From Ehrlichia sp028752135 (lineage in GTDB: Bacteria > Pseudomonadota > Alphaproteobacteria > Rickettsiales > Anaplasmataceae), in NCBI GenBank assembly GCA_028752135.1, contig CP082782.1, positions 248,001-312,000 of the forward strand: 64,000 nucleotides of DNA, read 5' to 3'. How positions within the stretch are numbered: the first letter of the stretch is position 1; each line of letters starts with the position of its first letter. Shown one piece after another: positions 46,866 to 56,459 of the stretch. The notes beneath the pieces are model-generated. The model did not search any database, was not told where the DNA came from, and worked only from the letters and a program-made list of their open reading frames with translations. The position numbers and the translations under genes are program-made.

Positions 46866-48242
46866 TTAGAGATTATAATGCTTTCCAAGAATATTCTGTT
46901 TTGTATGTATTTCTTCACCATTTATATTGTTGTTTTTTCCAACCTCAATTATTACTAGTTCATTAGATAGAATTTCCTGCGCAATTTTATTGACTTCTTT
47001 TATTGTAATAGCTCCATAATGAGAGTTATACTTGTTAATATAACTCGGATCTAACCCACGTATCTGTAAATCTAGTAATGTGCTTGCAATGTTATCGTTA
47101 CTTAGGAGTGATAAGATAAAGGAATTCATTATATTGGATTTTGCAATTGAAAATATCTTTTCGTCGATTCCTTGGTTCTTGATGTTTTCTAAAATGTCTG
47201 TTAATACAGATATGCATTTTGTTACTGTGCTATTGTCGGTAGTTATAATTCCAAGTAATACATTACCATGCTCCATATTTAGTAGTGAACTTCCGCTATA
47301 ATATGTTAATCCTAACTTGTCGCGTAATTCTAACATTAATATTGAATTAAGAGTTAATCCCCCTAATATAGTGTTGAATAAATTTGATGCGTAATATTCT
47401 TGATGATTATAAGGTACTGTGTCTGTAGCAAACATTATGACACTTTGTGGTATGTTTCTATGTACATATAATAACTTCTGTTCTTTATTTACAGTAGTAT
47501 TTGGTATAGTGTTTTTGTTGTTACCAGATGGTAAATTAGATAATAAATATTTGTCTAATAGAGCTGATAACTTTACTGAATCCAGATCTCCTGTTGCACT
47601 GATAACTACTTGGTCTTTATCGAAACTGTTTTGAATATATAGTGGTATATCTTTTGGCTCAATATTATTGAGAGTATGTAATGTTCCGTAAATTTTATTA
47701 GAGTATGGATGTCCTTTAAATATTGCGTGATTTAATTCAGTTGCTGCTATGAATGTAGGAGATGTATATAGAGCTTTAATGTTTGCAATTTTTTCATGTT
47801 TAACTCTGTTGAATATTTCTGAATCGGTTATTGGATTGAATATACAACCGCTTAATAGTGATAATGCTTCTTCTAGATTTTCTGATAGAGTCTTTAAAGA
47901 TATATAGAAGTTTTCTTCATCTACTTCAAATTTTAACTCAATTCCTTTGCTATCTAATTGTGTTGTAAAATCAAGTTCATTATTATCTTCTGAGCCTTTT
48001 TGTAGTATTTGTGATGTAAAATGTGCAAGTCCTTGTTTGTCTAGAGTATCGTAAGCGTATCCTGCTTTTTTAAATGCAAATCTTAAAGAAATTGCTGGAA
48101 GATCATGATGTTCAACATATAAATAATGTACATTGTTTTGAGTACTGGTTTTCTGTATGTTTAAATTAATATTGTCTGCATATACATTGTGACTGTATAT
48201 GGAAAAGATCAATATTGCTATATAACATAATGCATGTTTCAT
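46866..48242 (-). CDS. M16 peptidase-like protein lacking the zinc motif
   Basis: Second of two adjacent M16 proteins. Signal peptide to about NVYA-DN. Where the active partner has HxxEH, this reads HFTSQ at 74-78 (GLAHFTSQIL), so Glu and the second His are lost and zinc binding is not expected. The fold is kept over 458 residues, including the glycine-containing substrate-binding region (GGLTLNSILMLELRDKLGLTYYSG). A strong AGGAGG lies before the ATG, and it starts 10 bases after the active gene. Active/inactive pairs are known in this family, as in mitochondrial processing peptidase. Confidence 0.88.
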   Translation of the reverse strand: MKHALCYIAILIFSIYSHNVYADNINLNIQKTSTQNNVHYLYVEHHDLPAISLRFAFKKAGYAYDTLDKQGLAHFTSQILQKGSEDNNELDFTTQLDSKGIELKFEVDEENFYISLKTLSENLEEALSLLSGCIFNPITDSEIFNRVKHEKIANIKALYTSPTFIAATELNHAIFKGHPYSNKIYGTLHTLNNIEPKDIPLYIQNSFDKDQVVISATGDLDSVKLSALLDKYLLSNLPSGNNKNTIPNTTVNKEQKLLYVHRNIPQSVIMFATDTVPYNHQEYYASNLFNTILGGLTLNSILMLELRDKLGLTYYSGSSLLNMEHGNVLLGIITTDNSTVTKCISVLTDILENIKNQGIDEKIFSIAKSNIMNSFILSLLSNDNIASTLLDLQIRGLDPSYINKYNSHYGAITIKEVNKIAQEILSNELVIIEVGKNNNINGEEIHTKQNILGKHYNL

Positions 48243-48252
48243 AACTAACCTC

Positions 48253-49569
48253 CTAATTTGATTTAGGTAATAAATGTCCAGCGAATTTTACGTTGTTTTT
48301 AAAAATATTTTTAATAGTCAAATTGATATCTTGAATGTCTATATTGTCGATCATATCAGATATATTGTTGATTTCTGATAGTGGTACTCCTAAAATTAGG
48401 TTTATTCCATAAAAATTTGATATGAGATCTAGTCCATCTAGGGCATAAATAAAATCTGCTTTTATCTTGTTTTTCATATTGTCTAGGTATTCTTGTGGAA
48501 TACCGTTTTCAATATAACTATTTATACATCTGTAAATTTCTTCTTCTACAGTTTGCAAAGATACTCCATCCTTAGGTGTAGCATGGATAAGTAAGAAGTT
48601 ATCACTATATGATAAGTAATTATAATTTGTTGTTATTGATGTAACTATAGGATTTTTAATTACCAGATCATTGTAGAGCATGCTGGATTGTCCCTGACCA
48701 AGTAATGTTGCTGCCATTAAGTTTAGCATATAATTTTTATTTATAATGCCGCTTGGAACTTGATGCATTAGAAATAACTCTGGAATTTCTACTGAGCTAT
48801 CTTCTAATGTTAATGTCATGTTTGTTTTGTGTTGTGGTTCTAATTTTGGAACGCGAATTAATTCTTGATTGTTAGCTTCTATTTTCCCGTAATATTGCTT
48901 TGCAAGAAACATTACTTGATCTGGATCTGCATCTCCAGCTACAATTAGTATAGCATTATTAGGACTATAATGATCTTTATAGAAAGTTTCAGCAATTTCT
49001 TTATTATATTTGTTAATTTCGTGTTCCCATCCTATTACAGGTCTGCCATATCCGTTATAATAAAATGCATTTTCCATTTCTTCCTGTAATATATCTTTTG
49101 GAGTACTTTCAACTCTCATTTTTCTTTCTTCTAGTACCACATTCTGTTCTCTTGTAAATGCTTTGTCGGTAATTTTTAAATTTTGCATTCTATCTGATTC
49201 AATATCCATAACAATGGGTAAATGTTCTTTTGGTATTAGCTCGTAATATATGGTACAAAATTGAGAGGTTAATGCGTTAAATTGTGCTCCTATATTGTTG
49301 AAAACAGTGAGAGGATTAGGAAATTTTTCTGTACCGCTAAACATTAAATGCTCAAAAAAATGTGATAGTCCAGAGTATCCTGCTGGATCATCAGATCCTC
49401 CTGTTTTATATAGTACCATATGCATAATTGCTGGTGTACGGTGATTAGGAATGACGTATACTTCCATACCATTATCTAATTTTTTATGTGTAACTTTAAT
49501 ATCCAAGGACAGTGCGTATTTACTTATACTGCAAAAAATCATTAAAAAATAAATAAAGTATCTAATCAT
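48253..49569 (-). CDS. M16 family zinc peptidase (active subunit)
   Basis: Pitrilysin/insulinase-type protease of 438 residues with the inverted zinc motif HFFEH at 70-74 (GLSHFFEHLMFSG) and the downstream Glu in NVVLEERKMRVES. N-terminal hydrophobic segment of about 20 residues suggests export to the periplasm. AAGG lies at good distance before the ATG. Probably forms a dimer with the inactive homologue that follows. Likely degrades peptides in the periplasm; the substrate is unknown. Confidence 0.92.
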   Translation of the reverse strand: MIRYFIYFLMIFCSISKYALSLDIKVTHKKLDNGMEVYVIPNHRTPAIMHMVLYKTGGSDDPAGYSGLSHFFEHLMFSGTEKFPNPLTVFNNIGAQFNALTSQFCTIYYELIPKEHLPIVMDIESDRMQNLKITDKAFTREQNVVLEERKMRVESTPKDILQEEMENAFYYNGYGRPVIGWEHEINKYNKEIAETFYKDHYSPNNAILIVAGDADPDQVMFLAKQYYGKIEANNQELIRVPKLEPQHKTNMTLTLEDSSVEIPELFLMHQVPSGIINKNYMLNLMAATLLGQGQSSMLYNDLVIKNPIVTSITTNYNYLSYSDNFLLIHATPKDGVSLQTVEEEIYRCINSYIENGIPQEYLDNMKNKIKADFIYALDGLDLISNFYGINLILGVPLSEINNISDMIDNIDIQDINLTIKNIFKNNVKFAGHLLPKSN

Positions 49570-50370
49570 TACTTAACCTTACAATTATTTTATGAAAGTT
49601 TATATGATAATTTGAGAATATCAAATAAATTTAGTACTTCTTATTGTAAAATTGCCAATATTTAGTACTTCTGTTTGGCTGTTACTAATTACATGTTAAT
49701 ATAGTAGTAATGATTTTATTAGAATAATTAAAGTAGATTAAGATTTATATTGTTTGTTAATTATAATTATTTTAATATAGAAATAAGTTTTTTGTTTTCG
49801 GTAAAAAAATTTAATAGTACGTAATTATTTTTAGCGTAACATATGGTGACTTGTTCCTTTATAATTGTAGGTAATATACTAAAATTTGATTTACTGAATT
49901 TTTTGTAACTGTGTTAACTATTGTAGTTTTGCTATATAAATGAAGATACTAGGTGGTATAGATTTATTATTGTGTAATTATTTGTTTTATACCTAAGTGC
50001 AATACTAGTAAAAAGATAGTCACTTAAGGATAATATTGAATACTACAATAGTTATAGGTTTTTTTGATAATAAAACTGTTATTAGTATATGGAGTTAAAT
50101 AATATTGCTTTAGTAACTAGTAATTTTAATATTCAAAGAATAATATCTCTATATTATAAGAAATATGTTAGTTGTATAATCTTTATTTAATAGTGTAAAT
50201 AATATAAGTACACTTGTTGATTTGTTGTATTTTGAGTTGTACGTAATTGACATAGTCTTTCTTGAAGCAACGTTTGTTTAAGAGTATAATAATTTAATTT
50301 TTCCTTATATTGGAACCCTGTAAGAAAACTTGTTTTAAGATAATTTCTTTACTATAATTAATATAATATA
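49570..50370. other. Gap between ctaG and M16 genes
   Basis: About 800 bases on the minus-strand path; no gene or RNA recognised. Confidence 0.4.
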
Positions 50371-50901
50371 TCATTTAGTTGGTTCTTTGTATTTGAAGAA
50401 TACGTAGGAAAGCGTTATTACTTTAACATCAGAAGTTTCTGGATCTGTTTCTATTGCTGGGTCTATGAAAAATGATACAGGCATAATAGTTTTTTGATAA
50501 GGTGATAGGGTTTGTTTAGTAAAACAAAAACAAGCTACTTTGTTAAAGTATTTTCCTGCTTTGTGAGGTGTCACGTTATATACAGCTATGCCTGAAACGT
50601 CTTTGTCGGATAAATTTTCTGCTCGGTAAAAAACTAATTTTTGTTCTCCTGGTTTTACAGTTACATGAGGTACTTCTGGATAAAATTTCCATGGTAATTG
50701 TTTGTTTATATCAGCGTTAAATCTTACTTTAATATTGGTATTTCCTATTTTATCGTTTTGTAATATTTTGCTGGTTTTTACTGTTCCTCCATAACCAGTA
50801 ACTTTGCAAAATATACTGTATAATGGTACTGAAGCATATACTAGGCATAACATTGATAGCATGATAAGTATTAATGTGTATACTGTACTTTTTATTTTCA
50901 T
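50371..50901 (-). CDS. ctaG: Cytochrome c oxidase assembly protein CtaG/Cox11
   Basis: Copper chaperone that builds the CuB site of oxidase subunit I. One membrane segment at about 7-25 followed by PLYSIFCKVTGYGGT, and the copper-binding C124-F-C126 in CFCFTKQTL; C32 is the third conserved Cys. 176 residues. Start overlaps the rnc stop by four bases. Together with SURF1 it indicates a working aa3-type oxidase elsewhere in the genome. Confidence 0.95.
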   Translation of the reverse strand: MKIKSTVYTLILIMLSMLCLVYASVPLYSIFCKVTGYGGTVKTSKILQNDKIGNTNIKVRFNADINKQLPWKFYPEVPHVTVKPGEQKLVFYRAENLSDKDVSGIAVYNVTPHKAGKYFNKVACFCFTKQTLSPYQKTIMPVSFFIDPAIETDPETSDVKVITLSYVFFKYKEPTK

Positions 50902-51587
50902 TGTTTTTTGTCATTGATTTTATTTAGCATTAAATTTGCTGCTTTTTGTTCAGCTATTTTTTTATTATTTCCCACTGCTTGTACTGCTTCATATGAAGGA
51001 ATTCTTACTTCTACTGTGAATGTAGGATTGTGATCTGGTCCGGATTTATCTATAGTATAATAGATTGGAGCAGGTAATCCCTTTGCTTGTACCCATTCTT
51101 GTAATATAGTTTTTGCATCTTGTGGAGGAATGCTCATATGTTTTGCAGAATGCTTCCAAAATGAATTGATAAATTCTTTTGCTGCTTGTAACCCTCCGTC
51201 AAGATATATAGCTCCTATTAGAGCTTCTAATGCGTTTTCTAAATTGCTAAAATTGTTTTCTCCACCACAAGCTCTTTCGCCATCTGACATAATGATGAAT
51301 TGTCCTAAGTTTATGGATTGTGCAACCTCTACTAACTTGTTACCACATACTAAAGCTGTTTTCTTTTTAGCAAGACTGCCTTCTGTATCTTTAGGAAAAA
51401 TATTAAATAACATTTCAGATATTACTATATTTAATACAGCATCTCCTAAAAATTCTAACCTTTCATAATTGAACTTAAATATCTCTTTCGATATTATACT
51501 TGGGTGAGTTAATGCCTCATTTAATAATTTAATATCCTTAAAATTGTATTTTATGATTTCTGATATGTTTTGTGTCATATAGTCCAT
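50898..51587 (-). CDS. rnc: Ribonuclease III
   Basis: Cleaves double-stranded RNA in rRNA and mRNA processing. Signature YERLEFLGDAVLNI at about 41-54, second metal site Glu in NALEALIGAIYLDGG near 111-125, and a C-terminal double-stranded RNA-binding domain ending EQKAANLMLNKI. 229 residues; an ATG three codons in (51578) is also possible. Last but one gene of the hflK-hflC-degP-lolA-rnc-ctaG run. Confidence 0.96.
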   Translation of the reverse strand: MDYMTQNISEIIKYNFKDIKLLNEALTHPSIISKEIFKFNYERLEFLGDAVLNIVISEMLFNIFPKDTEGSLAKKKTALVCGNKLVEVAQSINLGQFIIMSDGERACGGENNFSNLENALEALIGAIYLDGGLQAAKEFINSFWKHSAKHMSIPPQDAKTILQEWVQAKGLPAPIYYTIDKSGPDHNPTFTVEVRIPSYEAVQAVGNNKKIAEQKAANLMLNKINDKKQ

Positions 51588-51593
51588 TTATAA

Positions 51594-52178
51594 TCATGAG
51601 TATGTATGCTTAAATTCTTTATCTTCTATAGTGGTATTATTTTGTATATTGTAAAATTGAATATAAGTTACAGAATCTGAATTGGATATATTAAATCCAA
51701 TAATTGAAATGGGATCTATGTTAAAAATTATGTCTGCTTGTATATCTGCTTTTGTATATTTTATGGTGACTACTTTTTGGTTATCGATTGTATTTATATT
51801 GATAAATTCTATGTTTTCTATATGTTTTATGTCGGAACTTAATACTCTGATAATAGGGTTATTGATTGTTGAGTAAGAGTATTCTTCAAATTCTTTATCA
51901 TAATATGAGATTATTGATTCTCGTATGATAATGGAAATTGGAGTAGGTGGATGGTAATCCCATTTTAATAATCCAGGTTTTTTCATTAACACTGTTCCAT
52001 ACTGTACTGTGTGATTGGCAGAATTTGTTTGTACAAATTCTGCTTTGAAAGATTTTACTGCGTTGAAGTATGGTAGTGCTTCTAGTTTTACTTCCTCACT
52101 TGAATATACTGTAAAAGGATAAGATATGTTAAAAACAATTACTATGAAAGATATATATAATTTTTTTCTAATCTTCAT
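51594..52178 (-). CDS. lolA: LolA-like outer-membrane lipoprotein carrier
   Basis: Periplasmic carrier for lipoproteins. Signal peptide to about VYS-SE, then the conserved FKAEFVQTNS, GTVLMKKPGLLKWDYHPPTP and a basket of beta strands. 194 residues. Starts one base after degP ends, overlapping its stop region in a tight operon. Its use fits the presence of Lgt and LspA. LolA proteins diverge strongly, but the KPGxLKWDY motif is clear. Confidence 0.88.
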   Translation of the reverse strand: MKIRKKLYISFIVIVFNISYPFTVYSSEEVKLEALPYFNAVKSFKAEFVQTNSANHTVQYGTVLMKKPGLLKWDYHPPTPISIIIRESIISYYDKEFEEYSYSTINNPIIRVLSSDIKHIENIEFININTIDNQKVVTIKYTKADIQADIIFNIDPISIIGFNISNSDSVTYIQFYNIQNNTTIEDKEFKHTYS

Positions 52179-52179
52179 C

Positions 52180-53622
52180 CTACTGCTTCAGTTTTACAGT
52201 AACAAACATAGATGCATTATCTCTCTTTATTAATAATGCTACAGACTTATTTTTACGTACTTTTTTCATGACATCTTTAAAGTCTGAAAGATTGTTTATT
52301 TTTGACTGATTGATTTGTAATATTATGTCACCTTTTCTTATATTCTTAGTAGCAGCATCACTATTATGATCAATGTTTAATATTACTACTCCTTTGATTT
52401 CATCTTCTTCATCTTCATCTTCAATATAATTTGATTTAAGTGAATGACTTTTTATATCGCTTAATGTAAGTCCTAATTCACTTGATTTAAAAGTATCTTT
52501 GTTAATCTCATTTCCTGAGAGATTAAAGTCTTCAAGTTTTCCTACTTTAACTGGTACCTTTGTAATATTGCCATTGCGTGATATAGTAAGCTCTATATCA
52601 TCATTTGCTGATGATTTTAATACGAGTTGATATAGGTGTGACATTGAATTAATTTTAATACCGTTAAACTCAAGGATAATGTCTCCTGGGGTTAGTTTTG
52701 CTTTTTCTGCAGGACTATGTTTGACAGTATTTACAACTAAAACTCCAGCTGGTTTTTTTAGATTCAATGGTTCTGCTAATTCTTCTGTGACAGGTTGCAT
52801 TACTAGACCAAGCCATCCATGTTCTACTTTTTTTCCTTGAGATAAAATTTTAATTATTGGAAGTGCACTATTTGATGGAATTGCAAATCCAACTCCTATA
52901 TTACCTCCTCCTTTTTGTGATAATATTGCAGTGTTAATACCTATAACTTTACCATTTATGTCAAACAATGGTCCACCAGAGTTACCTTTATTTATAGCAG
53001 CATCAGTCTGTAAGAATTCTGTTGCTGTTCCAATATTTAGGTCTCTTGCACGTGCGGAAATGATTCCAATACTTGCAGAACCACCGAGCCCAAATGGATT
53101 ACCAATAGCTACTACCCATTCTCCAACCATAGCAGTATCAGAATCTCCAAAACTTAAATAAGGTAATTTTTGATTAACATCTACCTTTAATACTGCAAGA
53201 TCAGTTTGCGGATCTATACCTAAAATTTTAGCAGGTACTGATTTGTTATCACTGAATGTAATATGGATTTCTTTTGCATTGTGTATAACGTGATAGTTAG
53301 TCACAATGATCCCTGATTCTTCTACTACGAATCCTGACCCTGCACTTAGTATTTGTTGTGGTATGTCCTTTTTAAGTGGTCTGCCTTCTATTAAATACCG
53401 TAAAAGTTCTTCGATACTTAAAAAAGGAAATTGTTCATATGTTAAATCTTGAACTATACTTACATTTACAACAGCAGGAGTCGATTCTCTGATAAGCTTA
53501 GAGAACCCTAATCTCGGATCATATTGCTCAGTGTTTCGCTCAGTATTCCCTTCAGCAATTGAATAATTTAGTGATGTACCTACTAGTAGTAGTATTAATA
53601 TAAGTAGTAAAGATCTCTGCAT
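52180..53622 (-). CDS. degP: Periplasmic serine protease DegP/HtrA
   Basis: Heat-shock-type protease and chaperone for misfolded envelope proteins. Signal peptide ending about SIA-EG, catalytic triad H111 (TNYHVIH), D141 (QTDLAVL), S215 (KGNSGGPL), then two PDZ domains at about 265-350 and 385-475. An acidic stretch EDEDEED before the second PDZ is unusual. 480 residues. Its start shares one base with the hflC stop. In Ehrlichia and related bacteria HtrA is immunogenic and can be exported; that is literature knowledge, not shown here. Confidence 0.95.
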   Translation of the reverse strand: MQRSLLLILILLLVGTSLNYSIAEGNTERNTEQYDPRLGFSKLIRESTPAVVNVSIVQDLTYEQFPFLSIEELLRYLIEGRPLKKDIPQQILSAGSGFVVEESGIIVTNYHVIHNAKEIHITFSDNKSVPAKILGIDPQTDLAVLKVDVNQKLPYLSFGDSDTAMVGEWVVAIGNPFGLGGSASIGIISARARDLNIGTATEFLQTDAAINKGNSGGPLFDINGKVIGINTAILSQKGGGNIGVGFAIPSNSALPIIKILSQGKKVEHGWLGLVMQPVTEELAEPLNLKKPAGVLVVNTVKHSPAEKAKLTPGDIILEFNGIKINSMSHLYQLVLKSSANDDIELTISRNGNITKVPVKVGKLEDFNLSGNEINKDTFKSSELGLTLSDIKSHSLKSNYIEDEDEEDEIKGVVILNIDHNSDAATKNIRKGDIILQINQSKINNLSDFKDVMKKVRKNKSVALLIKRDNASMFVTVKLKQ

Positions 53623-54494
53623 TAATTACCTCTTTCTTTATTAAAAAAGCTAATAAAATCATTATTAGGTGATAGAATAATTCTTGAGTTTTTGCCATTA
53701 AAAGCGTGTTTATATGCTTGCATTGTTCTGTAAAAACTGAAGAAATTAGGATCCATTTTCAAAGCATCGTTGTAAATTTTTGATGCTTGAGCTTCTCCAG
53801 TACCTCGAATTATTTGTGCTTCTTTGATGGCATTTGCAATGATGATACGAGTTTGAAGATCTGCATCAGATTTTATACGTTGAGAAGCTTCTTCTCCTTC
53901 TGCTCTAATTTCTTTAGCTTCTTTTTCTCTGTCTGTTTGCATACGTCTAAATATTGCTGTACTGTTTTCTTCTGGTAGGTCTGCACGTTTAATCCTAACA
54001 TCTACCATTTCTATCCCAAATTTTTCAGATTCTTTACTTACTCCTTCTTGTATTACTGACATGACTTCTGACCTTGCTTCATTCAAGAAGTTGATTAATG
54101 AAACATTACCTATTTTTTCCCGAATATTTGATTCAATAATAGAACTCAATCTGTTTTTTAAACCTGTTTCATTTCTAACTGTTTGGTAGAACTTTACAGG
54201 GTCTACAATCTTATATTTTGCATAAGAATCAACAATAAATCTTTTTTGGTCTGCAGCTATTACTTCTCTTGAATCAGAACTGATATCAATAATCCTCTTA
54301 TCAAAATAGACAACTTTTTGTACTAGAGGTAATTTGAAATATAAACCACTATTATGTATTTGTTTAACGACACGTCCAAATTGTAGAACTATTGATTGGT
54401 GTGACTCATCTACAATAAACATAGAATTCAATAGCCCAAGTGTTGCTATAAAAGTAAAAAAACCTATTATTATTTTAAATGATACATTATTCAT
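53622..54494 (-). CDS. hflC: HflC, SPFH-domain FtsH regulator
   Basis: One half of the HflKC complex that encloses FtsH in the inner membrane. N-terminal membrane segment then SPFH/band 7 domain, VDESHQSIVLQFGRVVK, and a long helix with EARSEVMSVIQEG and ADLPEENSTAIFRRMQTDRE. 290 residues. Tightly packed between hflK and degP, the conserved order hflK-hflC-degP. Confidence 0.95.
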   Translation of the reverse strand: MNNVSFKIIIGFFTFIATLGLLNSMFIVDESHQSIVLQFGRVVKQIHNSGLYFKLPLVQKVVYFDKRIIDISSDSREVIAADQKRFIVDSYAKYKIVDPVKFYQTVRNETGLKNRLSSIIESNIREKIGNVSLINFLNEARSEVMSVIQEGVSKESEKFGIEMVDVRIKRADLPEENSTAIFRRMQTDREKEAKEIRAEGEEASQRIKSDADLQTRIIIANAIKEAQIIRGTGEAQASKIYNDALKMDPNFFSFYRTMQAYKHAFNGKNSRIILSPNNDFISFFNKERGN

Positions 54495-54498
54495 GAAC

Positions 54499-55431
54499 TT
54501 ACCTGCTATTTTTAGGATCTGCTAACGGAAAATAGGAAAGCATGCCTTTAATATCATCACTAACTACAACTTTATCATTTTTATTTAATATTTCTTCCAT
54601 TGTTTCTAAATATAATCTATTTCTTACTGCATCAGGTTGATTGACATATTCTTTATATAATGCAATGAACCTTTTTGCATTACCTTCAGCTGCATTAACG
54701 ACTTCACTTTCATATGCTTCTGCGTCTAGCTTAATTTTTATAGCTTCACCTTTGGCCCTTGGCAAGACCTGATTCCGATATGCATATGCTTCATTAATTA
54801 ATTTTTCTTTATCAGCTCTTGCACTTTGTACATCTCTAAATGAACTTATTACTTTTTCTGGGGGATCAACTTTTTTCAGTTGGATTGATAAAACTTCAAC
54901 TCCCATATCATAATGGTCAAGAATATTTTGTAGTAGTGACTTAGTTTCTTGGGATATTACTGCTCTTCCTTTGCCTTCAATTGCAAAAGAAATAGAACTT
55001 TTCCCAATGACTTCTCGCATTGCACTTTCTGCTGCGTTTTTTACAGTATCTCCAGCCTGATTATCTCTGACTTTAAATAAATAATTGTATGCGTTATTAA
55101 TACGCCAATGTACATCAAAATTAATATTAACTATATTCTCATCCCCTGTCAGCATTACACCTTCTCCGTGATCTGATGTACTATCTGTATAGAATCTAGA
55201 TCCTATTTCTTCTCTATTAATTGTTTTTACTTTTAATTTGATTGTTTCTCCTATAGGTGATGGAAAATGATAACGTAGCCCAGGACCTACAGTATCGTAA
55301 TACTTACCAAATAATAACTCTACTGCTTCTTCTTCAGGTTCAACCATATAGAAACCAGAGCCTATATATATAGATATTATAACTAATAGTGCTATTATGA
55401 TTTGTATTTTACTATTATTGCTAGATTGCAT
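54499..55431 (-). CDS. hflK: HflK, SPFH-domain FtsH regulator (main part)
   Basis: Partner of HflC. The open frame holds the membrane segment (IQIIIALLVIISIYIGSGFY) and the band 7 domain beginning VEPEEEAVELLFGKYYDT, then GLRYHFPSP and the helix with VDPPEKVISSFRDVQSARADKE. The frame starts at an ATG lying directly at a T7/A7 tract, and homologues have a longer cytoplasmic N terminus. That N terminus is encoded just upstream in another frame (55395-55568), so the gene seems frameshifted by one missing base in the tract. If real, a shortened HflK from this internal ATG may still be made. Confidence 0.92.
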   Translation of the reverse strand: MQSSNNSKIQIIIALLVIISIYIGSGFYMVEPEEEAVELLFGKYYDTVGPGLRYHFPSPIGETIKLKVKTINREEIGSRFYTDSTSDHGEGVMLTGDENIVNINFDVHWRINNAYNYLFKVRDNQAGDTVKNAAESAMREVIGKSSISFAIEGKGRAVISQETKSLLQNILDHYDMGVEVLSIQLKKVDPPEKVISSFRDVQSARADKEKLINEAYAYRNQVLPRAKGEAIKIKLDAEAYESEVVNAAEGNAKRFIALYKEYVNQPDAVRNRLYLETMEEILNKNDKVVVSDDIKGMLSYFPLADPKNSR

Positions 55432-55568
55432 ATTTTTTTATTTCTTAGAAACAAATTGAATGTATTATGGAATCGTTCGATAATTTTGTTGATATCATTG
55501 GAATTTTTATAACTTTTGTTTTTATTTGTTTCTCTATTAACGTTCCAAGGATCATGATCATCAAACAT
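55395..55568 (-). pseudogene. hflK: Displaced N-terminal part of HflK
   Basis: On the minus strand, ATG at 55566-55568 with AGGA six bases upstream opens MFDDHDPWNVN, then NDINKIIERFHNTFNLFLRNKK, and stops at 55395-55397. A Pro-Trp near the N terminus followed by a polar linker and a short amphipathic helix is how HflK proteins begin. The poly-A tract (T7 at 55433-55439 on the plus strand) lies exactly at the join; one extra A would give continuous reading RNKKNMQSSNNSK into the main part. Confidence 0.8.
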
Positions 55569-55688
55569 AAGCCATCCTAAACTAACTAAAAAATGCTTTA
55601 TTCTTAATTAAGCATTTATATACTTTCCATATATTATAGCAAAATTTGAAATCTATCAATAAGGATTATAATGATTATTAATATTAAA

Positions 55689-55700
55689 TCAAGCGCTTGA
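55689..55700. promoter_or_regulatory. Perfect palindrome TCAAGCGCTTGA
   Basis: A 12-base perfect palindrome that is GC-richer than its very AT-rich surroundings, lying about 120 bases upstream of hflK and 760 upstream of virB2. Such symmetry suits a dimeric regulator, but no protein is known to bind it from this sequence. Confidence 0.25.
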
Positions 55701-56175
55701 AGCTATTGCTTAATTCTTTAAAAACTAATAAAACTATTGTTATTCGGTAAGAACTTAATATTCCATTCTTAAATGTTGAGTTTAGTTATGTGTGATATTA
55801 TTAAATATTAAATATTTTAATGACGTATTATTTAATAAGCTCCAATATCTTCATAATATGGCATAATTATTTTATTATTAATTAAATATAAAAAATTAAT
55901 ATTGATTTAGTATTCATCTAGTAGGTTAATAATTTGTTTAAAAACTTATGCAATACTTATTAAGTTTTATTAATGACGGTTATTGTATTGTAATTTATAT
56001 ATTATGCTATAATAAGTAGTATTTCATTTTTTTATTGGTGTTTATTATAAATTGTCTGTATTTATTGTAAGAAAATATATATAGTAAATTTTTCAACTTA
56101 TTAAATATTATTTAGATAAATTTTTTATTGTATCAACATTAATTGATTGTTTGAAATACTAAATATTAATAATAA

Positions 56176-56204
56176 TTGACTTTTTTAATATTTGTATGTA
56201 TTAG
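56176..56204 (+). promoter_or_regulatory. Weak promoter candidate upstream of virB2
   Basis: TTGACT at 56176-56181, 17-base spacer, TATTAG at 56199-56204. A second TTGACA is at 56208-56213 but has no good -10 box. Only suggestive. Confidence 0.22.
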
Positions 56205-56459
56205 GAGTTGACAATATGTTTGCGGGACCTTCAATAATGGGCTTTTTCTACTAAAATTAGTTGGGCAGCAATTTTGTGATTAGTGAATTATGTATGTTGA
56301 CGTAAATTAATATTGAGGAGTTTTTAATTAGGAAAAAACAAGTAATAGACTATGATATAAACTAATTTTTAGGAAAAATCTTTTATTTGTATTGTTAATA
56401 TTAAACAAGTAGGTGTGTTTTGTTAATGTTGTTGTTCATAAATTTGTGAGGGATTGATA

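Larger units (their letters stand above)
55432..56459. other. Divergent region between hflK and the virB2 array
   Basis: Besides the hflK N-terminal piece, about 890 bases contain no gene. They must hold the promoters of both units. A 12-base perfect palindrome and a weak promoter candidate are listed separately. Confidence 0.5.
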
